A DNA stretch of 64,000 nt from Virgibacillus_R byunsanensis (GTDB lineage Bacteria > Bacillota > Bacilli > Bacillales > Amphibacillaceae), in assembly GCF_042675965.1 (NCBI RefSeq), contig NZ_JBHTKJ010000007.1, positions 124,001-188,000 of the forward strand, in the 5' to 3' direction. Each line of letters begins with the position of its first letter. Within the stretch, counting starts at the first letter, position 1. This document shows positions 58,554 through 64,000 of this stretch, in pieces. Below the pieces are notes generated by a model, which was not told where the DNA came from, made no database searches, and saw nothing but the letters and a program-made list of their open reading frames with translations. Position numbers and translations under genes: made by a program.

Positions 58554-59459
58554 ATGGCTTCAAGTCTTCCAGAAAGCGGACAGGTTTTAACTAATGTTGT
58601 TAAACCAAAAAGAAAATCGAAAACAAGTACATTTTTCTCTAATCTATCAAGAAGCTGGAGCGGGATGCTGGGCTTTTTGATCATAACTTTATTAATCGTC
58701 ATTAGTTTAGTTGGCCCGTGGATTACACCATTTGATCCTTTATACGCAGAATTCAGTAAGAAACTATTACCGCCAATGACTGAAGGCCATTTATTGGGAA
58801 CAGATCAGCTTGGAAGAGATATCTTCTCAAGGATATTAATTGGTGCTCGAGTGTCCGTCATTATTGGAGTTGCAACTGTGTTAATTGCAGGTTTATTTGG
58901 GACAATTATTGGCATTATATCAGGATTCTTCAGAGGATGGCTTGATGTAGTGTTAATGAGAATAGTAGACGTGCAGTTAAGCTTTCCATTTATTCTTTTG
59001 GTGCTTGTAATCAACGCGATAATTGGAGCGGGTCTTAAAAATATTATCATTTCGCTGGCTATTGGCGGCTGGGTTATTTTTGCCCGTGTAATTCGAAGTG
59101 AAGTTCTTGCATTACGAGAAAAAGAATTCATAACATCCTGTGTAGCAACAGGGGTTTCCAGGTTTGAAATTCTTATAAAACATATTGTCCCTAATCTATT
59201 TACACCAATCATTATTCTGGCATCGCTACAGATTGGTACGTATGTTATTGCAGAGGCATCTGTCAGTTTCTTAGGATTCGGCGTGCAGCCACCTACACCT
59301 GCTTGGGGAAATATGCTTAGTGAAGGAAAGGATTATATCTTAAGTTCCTGGTGGTTAATCACTTTTCCTGGACTTGCAATTGTTATCACGGCACTAGGTG
59401 TCAATCTATTTGGCGACTGGCTGCGAGATACGTTAGACCCCGAACTAAAGGGAGAATGA
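58554..59459 (+). CDS. Peptide ABC transporter permease (DppC type), system 2
   Basis: This 301-residue permease has an N-terminal cytoplasmic tail rich in Lys/Ser, the first helix GMLGFLIITLLIVISLVGPW, then FDPLYAEFSKKLLPPMTEGH and LLGTDQLGRDIFSRILIGAR. The EAA loop is EFITSCVATGVSRFEILIKH, and the end LGVNLFGDWLRDTLDPEL is typical. ATG 58554 is chosen with AGGTGA 6 bases upstream. The in-frame GTG 58545 overlaps that site. Confidence 0.92.
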   Translation: MASSLPESGQVLTNVVKPKRKSKTSTFFSNLSRSWSGMLGFLIITLLIVISLVGPWITPFDPLYAEFSKKLLPPMTEGHLLGTDQLGRDIFSRILIGARVSVIIGVATVLIAGLFGTIIGIISGFFRGWLDVVLMRIVDVQLSFPFILLVLVINAIIGAGLKNIIISLAIGGWVIFARVIRSEVLALREKEFITSCVATGVSRFEILIKHIVPNLFTPIIILASLQIGTYVIAEASVSFLGFGVQPPTPAWGNMLSEGKDYILSSWWLITFPGLAIVITALGVNLFGDWLRDTLDPELKGE

Positions 59460-59474
59460 TAGGAGGCGAAATTC

Positions 59475-60461
59475 ATGTCTGATGCAATCCTTGAGATAAA
59501 AGATTTACAGATTCAATTTAAAAGCGGAAAAGAAACTGTTCAGCCGATTAGAGGGGTGGATTTCACTCTAAAAAAAGGAGAAACCTTAGGCGTTGTTGGA
59601 GAGTCTGGTAGTGGCAAGAGTGTAACATCATTAGCGATAATGGGGCTGCTTCCAGATAAAACAAGTGAAATTATTTCCGGGGAGATTCTATTTAATGGCA
59701 AGGATTTATCGAAGCTTAAAGAAAACCAGTACCGGAAAATAAGAGGTAACGAGATCTCCATGATATTTCAGGAGCCAATGACATCTTTAAATCCCGTTTT
59801 TACAATAGGGGAACAGTTAAGTGAACCGTTAAGGCAGCATAAGAAAATGCCAAAGAAAGAAATTAATGCTGCTATTATAGCCGTATTAAAACAAGTTGGA
59901 ATTGCAAGAGCGGAACAAATTATTAACGAATACCCCCATCAGCTCTCTGGAGGCATGAGACAGCGGGTAATGATTTCACTCGCCTTATTGTGCCAGCCTG
60001 ATTTAATGATCGCTGATGAACCAACAACTGCATTGGATGTAACGATACAAGCTCAAATACTGAAACTGATGAAAGACATTAAAAAGAAGAACGATATGAG
60101 CCTGCTGCTTATAACGCATGATTTGGGTGTAGTGGCTGAAATGTGCGACCGGGTTGTAGTTATGTATGCTGGGGAAATTGTTGAAGTTGCCGAAATAAAC
60201 GAGTTGTTTAACAACCCATTACATCCATATACAAAAGGCTTAATAAATTCATTGCCTTCAAAGAACACAAGAAAAAATCGACTCTATTCAATTAGCGGGC
60301 AAGTTCCAAAGCCAAATGAAATAACCAAGGGGTGCGTTTTTGCCAATAGGTGTCCTGTCGCCTTTTCGAAGTGCTTTGAAGAAACGCCACCTGTCTTTGG
60401 AACAGGAAGTCATATCAGTAAGTGCTGGCTACAGGATCCAAACGAGGGTGAGGTGAGTTAA
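59475..60461 (+). CDS. Peptide ABC transporter ATPase (DppD type), system 2
   Basis: This 328-residue ATPase has Walker A GESGSGKS, Q-loop ISMIFQEPMTSLNPVFTIGE, signature LSGGMRQRVMISLALLCQPD and Walker B LMIADEPTTALDVTIQAQIL. The C-terminal CVFANRCPVAFSKCFEETPP extension carries the cysteine pattern common in DppD. ATAGGAGG precedes ATG 59475. The next gene begins at the base after its stop. Confidence 0.93.
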   Translation: MSDAILEIKDLQIQFKSGKETVQPIRGVDFTLKKGETLGVVGESGSGKSVTSLAIMGLLPDKTSEIISGEILFNGKDLSKLKENQYRKIRGNEISMIFQEPMTSLNPVFTIGEQLSEPLRQHKKMPKKEINAAIIAVLKQVGIARAEQIINEYPHQLSGGMRQRVMISLALLCQPDLMIADEPTTALDVTIQAQILKLMKDIKKKNDMSLLLITHDLGVVAEMCDRVVVMYAGEIVEVAEINELFNNPLHPYTKGLINSLPSKNTRKNRLYSISGQVPKPNEITKGCVFANRCPVAFSKCFEETPPVFGTGSHISKCWLQDPNEGEVS

Positions 60462-61469
60462 ATGGAAGACAACGTGTTATTGGAAGTTCGGAATTTAAAA
60501 AAACATTATGAAATATCACAGGGAATTTTCAAGAAAAGTTTGATTGTCCGAGCGGTGGATGATATTAGTTTCAACGTTTTAAAGGGAGAAACGTTTGCAT
60601 TAGTGGGAGAATCTGGCTGCGGAAAGTCAACAACAGGGAAAACAATTCTACGGCTGACAGATCCAACAGATGGACAGGTGGTATTTGACGGAGATGACAT
60701 TGCTAACCTGCCATACAATGAAATGCGGTCATTACGGAAACGTATGCAAATGATCTTCCAGGATCCGTATGCCTCGTTGAATCCTAAAAAAACCGTCCAA
60801 CAGATTTTAATGGAACCTTTACGTGTTCATAAGCAATTTGACGCAAAAGACCGGCATCAGAAAATATTAAATATCCTCGATATCGTTGGACTTTCAGAGG
60901 AACACCTGGAACGTTACCCCCATGAATTTTCTGGGGGACAACGGCAGCGAATTGGGATTGCCAAAGCGGTGATCCTTCAACCAGATTTCATTGTCGCTGA
61001 TGAACCTGTATCGGCATTAGATGTGTCCGTACAGTCGCAGGTTATTAACCTGATGCTTGATCTACAAAAAGAATTCGGATTAACTTACTTATTTATTTCA
61101 CACGATTTGAGTGTTATTGAACATATGACAGATCGGGTTGCGGTAATGTATCTTGGCGAAATCGTAGAGGTGGCAGAAACAGAAGAGTTATTTGCAAACC
61201 CAAAACACCCGTATACACAAGCTTTAATTTCTGCTGTACCTATTTCTCACCCAGCGGAAGAAAGGGAACGGATTATTCTGGAGGGCGATGTACCGAGCCC
61301 TGTAAATCCACCACCAGGCTGTTCGTTCCACACAAGATGTCCATTTGCAATGGAAGTTTGCCGGGAGTCAGCACCGCAGCCAACAACGTTCGCGGATGGT
61401 CATACGGCAAATTGCCATTTATATACAAAAAAAGAGGAGGAAACAAAACATGTTATTATCAATTCCTAA
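60462..61469 (+). CDS. Peptide ABC transporter ATPase (DppF type), system 2
   Basis: This 335-residue ATPase has Walker A GESGCGKST, Q-loop MIFQDPYASLNPKKTVQQIL, signature FSGGQRQRIGIAKAVILQPD, Walker B FIVADEPVSALDVSVQSQVI and the CSFHTRCPFAMEVCRESAP extension. ATG 60462 follows the dppD-like stop directly, with GAGGTGAG upstream. The 3' end overlaps the next gene by 20 bases. Confidence 0.93.
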   Translation: MEDNVLLEVRNLKKHYEISQGIFKKSLIVRAVDDISFNVLKGETFALVGESGCGKSTTGKTILRLTDPTDGQVVFDGDDIANLPYNEMRSLRKRMQMIFQDPYASLNPKKTVQQILMEPLRVHKQFDAKDRHQKILNILDIVGLSEEHLERYPHEFSGGQRQRIGIAKAVILQPDFIVADEPVSALDVSVQSQVINLMLDLQKEFGLTYLFISHDLSVIEHMTDRVAVMYLGEIVEVAETEELFANPKHPYTQALISAVPISHPAEERERIILEGDVPSPVNPPPGCSFHTRCPFAMEVCRESAPQPTTFADGHTANCHLYTKKEEETKHVIINS

Positions 61470-62628
61470 ATACGAACTGAAAGCCCGTCAAGAGAAGTTT
61501 CAAAAGAGGTTATCTGAAAGAAATTGTGATGGAGCGGTTATTTTCGCTGTAACTGATATTTTCTATTTAACCGGATTCCATTTTCATGCTACAGAAAGAC
61601 CAATGGGGTTAATGGTGGATCCAAATCAGAAGGTACATCTTTTTGTACCGCAACTGGAACATGAGCATGCTGAAGAATATGGAGCTGTAGACTTTGTACA
61701 TTCTTACCCAGAATATCCTGGTATCAAGCATCCGATGCAATACTTTAAGGAAGTCCTGCAGAAATTTGATTTTGAAGGAAAGACAATTGGCTATGATTCA
61801 TTAGGTTATGGATCCCCTATGGGATATCGTGGACCAACAGTAGACCAGCTTATTGAAAGTAAAGAATTCGTTTCGTTGCACGGAGTAATTGAAGAATTGC
61901 GTTTTATTAAATCTCCTAATGAAGTGGAACTAATTAAAGAATCATGTCGCTGGGGCAATCTCGCACACCGCCTTCTGCAGAAGTATACAAAAGTAGGACT
62001 AAGTGAAATTGAAATCACCAGTAAAGCATCACAGGAAGCTACGCTATCCATGATTGAAACATTGGGACCTGATTATAAGCCGCATGGAAAAACTGCATAT
62101 GCCATTTTCAGAGGTCAAATTGGCCCAGAATCCGCATTTCCACATGCAGTAACTCAAAATCTAATCATGTCAAAAGGTGATACATTAGTAACTGGTGCTG
62201 CTTCGGATGTGTTCGGTTACCACAGTGAATTGGAAAGAACCATGTTTGTAGAGGAAGTATCAAAAGAACAGGAGAAATATTTTAATTATATGTATAAGGC
62301 ACAGGATATTGCTTTCGAAGCTATTAAACCTGGAGTTACCTATGCATCAGTGGAAGAAACTGTCCAGAAATATTTTAAAGAGGAAGGTATTACCGAATTA
62401 ACACGTCACCATACAGGACATAATATTGGCCTGCTTGGGCATGAAGCACCATTCTTTGACTTAGGAGACGATACTGTCATCGAACCGGGCATGGTTGTCA
62501 CGGTTGAACCTGGTATTTATGTAAATGGTCTTGGAGGATTCAGACATTCTGATACTGTCCTTGTAACTGAGGATGGCATAGAGATGCTGACTTACTATCC
62601 AAGGGATTTAGCTTCACTTATTTGCTAA
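61450..62628 (+). CDS. M24-family Xaa-Pro dipeptidase/aminopeptidase, system 2
   Basis: This 392-residue creatinase/prolidase-fold enzyme has an N-terminal domain (GAVIFAVTDIFYLTGFHFHA) and a C-terminal catalytic domain whose likely metal-site regions include TGAASDVFGYHSELERTMFV, TRHHTGHNIGLLGHEAPFFD, TVEPGIY and GFRHSDTVLV. The usual first DxG aspartate appears as ASD, and the last glutamate position reads RHSD where many members have RxED. Metal binding may therefore be altered, as in some creatinase-like hydrolases. ATG 61450 has GAGGAGG 9 bases upstream, although the frame is open from 61345. Confidence 0.85.
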   Translation: MLLSIPKYELKARQEKFQKRLSERNCDGAVIFAVTDIFYLTGFHFHATERPMGLMVDPNQKVHLFVPQLEHEHAEEYGAVDFVHSYPEYPGIKHPMQYFKEVLQKFDFEGKTIGYDSLGYGSPMGYRGPTVDQLIESKEFVSLHGVIEELRFIKSPNEVELIKESCRWGNLAHRLLQKYTKVGLSEIEITSKASQEATLSMIETLGPDYKPHGKTAYAIFRGQIGPESAFPHAVTQNLIMSKGDTLVTGAASDVFGYHSELERTMFVEEVSKEQEKYFNYMYKAQDIAFEAIKPGVTYASVEETVQKYFKEEGITELTRHHTGHNIGLLGHEAPFFDLGDDTVIEPGMVVTVEPGIYVNGLGGFRHSDTVLVTEDGIEMLTYYPRDLASLIC

Positions 62629-62638
62629 TAAATCTGAG

Positions 62639-62672
62639 TGCTTGGTGAAATCTTTTTGCCAAGCATTTATTT
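62639..62672 (+). terminator. Terminator after the M24 gene
   Basis: TGCTTGG (62639-62645) and CCAAGCA (62659-62665) form a stem followed by TTTATTTTAT, 11 bases after the stop. Confidence 0.75.
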
Positions 62673-62850
62673 TATCTATGTTTTGTGGTTGTGGAAATAT
62701 CCTCACTTTCGTAGGCAATATACAAGCCTCCTCCCCGTGGGGTCTCACGCTTAACAGGATATATCATTCATCTCTGTCCGCCTAAACAGCTTATTGATCA
62801 CAAACTTATAGAAGACAGCCTGTTAAATAAACAAAGAAGGGATGTACAAT

Positions 62851-63696
62851 ATGAAACTATTTATCTCAGCTGATATTGAAGGTATATCAGGTGTTGCAAC
62901 AATACAGCAATTGGTAACCAATTCAGAGTATCAGCGATTCAGAAAGCTAATGACCAGTGAGGTGAACGCAGCCATCAGAGGGGCATTTAAAGGTGGAGCT
63001 AGTGAAGTAGTTGTAGCAGATGGCCATGGTAACATGTCTAATATCATTATAGAAGATCTTGACAACCGTGCCCGATTAGTTTCAGGTAATAATAGAGTAA
63101 TGGCCCAATTGGAAGGTCTCGATGATACATATGATGGGATCATTTTTATAGGTCATCACGGTAGAGAAAGTGATTCAGATGCTGTCATTTCTCACACATT
63201 GGCTGGGGTATGTGTGAAAGAAATGAAGATAAATAATCAAGTGGTTGGGGAAACAGAAATGAATGCAATGGTTGCCGGTAAATTTAGTGTTCCTCCTATC
63301 TTTATTAGCGGAGATGACATGTATGTAAGTGAAGTTAAAGAAACATTGCCTAATGTCAGGTCTGTTGTTTCAAAATATGCGAGGAACCGGTTAGCTGCAG
63401 AGCTTATTCATCCAGAAGAAGTCCGCAAAGAAATTGAGCAGAAAGTTGAGACGGCTGTAAAAGACTTAGAACAGTATGAGCCATTAGTGATAAAGGAGCC
63501 TATAACATTTGAAATTAATTTCAAAGGCCCTCAACAAGCACAAATGACTACTACTATTCCAACTGTACAAATGATCACCCCAACACGAATAAGGTTTACT
63601 TGCGATGATATTGTAACTGCCTATAAACAAATGTGGGGTTGTGTGATTATAGCGATGGCTGCAACAAATGGAATATTAGGCAGCGTCAATTCTTAA
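62851..63696 (+). CDS. dppA: M55-family D-aminopeptidase (DppA-like)
   Basis: This 281-residue zinc peptidase of the DppA family has metal ligands Asp8 and Glu10 in MKLFISADIEGISGV, His59 in VVADGHGNM, a histidine in IFIGHHGR (102-103) and a glutamate near 134, with His115 in AVISHTLAGV as the likely catalytic residue. These positions agree with the B. subtilis enzyme as I remember it. It releases D-amino acids, for example from cell-wall D-Ala peptides. ATG 62851 is preferred to in-frame ATG 62842, which is too close to AGAAGG. The location after a peptide transporter supports peptide salvage. Confidence 0.92.
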   Translation: MKLFISADIEGISGVATIQQLVTNSEYQRFRKLMTSEVNAAIRGAFKGGASEVVVADGHGNMSNIIIEDLDNRARLVSGNNRVMAQLEGLDDTYDGIIFIGHHGRESDSDAVISHTLAGVCVKEMKINNQVVGETEMNAMVAGKFSVPPIFISGDDMYVSEVKETLPNVRSVVSKYARNRLAAELIHPEEVRKEIEQKVETAVKDLEQYEPLVIKEPITFEINFKGPQQAQMTTTIPTVQMITPTRIRFTCDDIVTAYKQMWGCVIIAMAATNGILGSVNS

Positions 63697-63720
63697 AATT
63701 TTTAAAGAGGAGGGATTCAG

Positions 63721-64000
63721 GTGATTGCTCAAACGTCTCGAAGATTTTTTATGTTCGCAGCATCAAATAAAATGCTGAATAAAGCAGCTAGAAAATGGGG
63801 ATTCCGTTTTGGTGCGGCCCAGGTTGTCGCAGGTGAAACAATTGAAAGCGTAATAGAAAAAGTAGCTGAATTAAACGAAAAAGGACTGGTCTGTACGCTT
63901 GATCACTTAGGAGAATTTGTAACGAGCAAGGAAGAAGCAATCGAAGCAACACAGTACAATGTGCGTACATTAGAAGCAATCGAAGCATCTAACGTAACAA
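63721..64000 (+). CDS. Proline dehydrogenase, N-terminal part (runs off the window)
   Basis: From GTG 63721, preceded by GAGGAGGG, the open frame reads VIAQTSRRFFMFAASNKMLN then KAARKWGFRFGAAQVVAGET, IESVIEKVAELNEKGLVCTL and DHLGEFVTS. This is the start of monofunctional FAD-dependent proline dehydrogenase (PutB/FadM type), which oxidises proline to pyrroline-5-carboxylate at the membrane. 93 codons are visible of about 300. It follows the D-aminopeptidase by 24 bases, so proline freed by the peptidases may be burned by the same unit. Confidence 0.88.
   Translation, partial: MIAQTSRRFFMFAASNKMLNKAARKWGFRFGAAQVVAGETIESVIEKVAELNEKGLVCTLDHLGEFVTSKEEAIEATQYNVRTLEAIEASNVT

Noticed and set aside
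62690..62830. Possible REP or terminator around the CCCCGTGGGG sequence
   Set aside because: It shares no core with the REP family here and forms only a very short palindrome. A proper terminator already lies at 62639-62672.

Overview
The window reads as chromosome of a low-GC, Gram-positive, spore-former-type bacterium of the Bacillaceae, most like the Oceanobacillus/Virgibacillus group. The grounds are strong AGGAGG-type ribosome binding sites, frequent TTG/GTG starts, sigma-A type promoters, a ThiXYZ/TenA thiamine-salvage locus with TPP riboswitches, a CcpA cre site and a decayed comK. This placement is inference. I see no rRNA, tRNA, CRISPR array or intact prophage.

1-9.4 kb mixes live genes and wreckage: a partial cold-shock gene, a decayed REP-associated transposase (RAYT) with REP palindromes, a RelE/ParE-type toxin-antitoxin pair, a ulaA pseudogene, tenA and thiY-(thiamine-binding protein)-thiX-thiZ behind two divergent TPP riboswitches, a small MITE-like insertion inside a REP, and remnants of comK, a sigma-like gene and a DnaD-type gene.

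9.4-15.2 kb is an operon-like block: a strong promoter, a structured leader with a terminator, an opine-dehydrogenase-family protein, a TAXI-TRAP transporter and an M29/NicX-like hydrolase. A truncated enoyl-CoA hydratase start and an IS91-like element follow.

17.3-27.1 kb encodes a DUF3870 protein, a two-subunit CoA-transferase, a thiolase, a class III aminotransferase, a tripartite tricarboxylate-type transporter (TctCBA), an M81 peptidase and a creatininase-family amidohydrolase. Together they look like uptake, hydrolysis, transamination and thiolytic cleavage of an amino- or keto-acid substrate. A PucR-type regulator, two tandem arginase/agmatinase-family enzymes, a 32-residue membrane microprotein and a sodium:solute symporter follow (27.8-33.2 kb).

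33.5-39.1 kb is a GntR-flanked amino-acid unit: ABC transporter, saccharopine-dehydrogenase-like enzyme and diaminopropionate ammonia-lyase, with a cre site and a 13-bp palindrome in the control region. 39.6-46.5 kb is an oligopeptide ABC system with an M24 peptidase. It is followed by a LytS/YesN-like two-component pair, an SSS-like membrane protein and a STAS-less SulP transporter. 51.6-54.7 kb is a second TctCBA set. 55.5-64 kb is a MarR regulator, a second peptide ABC system, an M24 peptidase, a DppA-like D-aminopeptidase and the start of proline dehydrogenase. The overall theme is scavenging of peptides, amino-acid derivatives and organic acids.

The most unusual structural signal is the REP family. 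At least six sites carry REP sequence, and several have been interrupted, one by a MITE with a 9-bp target duplication and two by IS91-like elements that abut a GAAC tetranucleotide.
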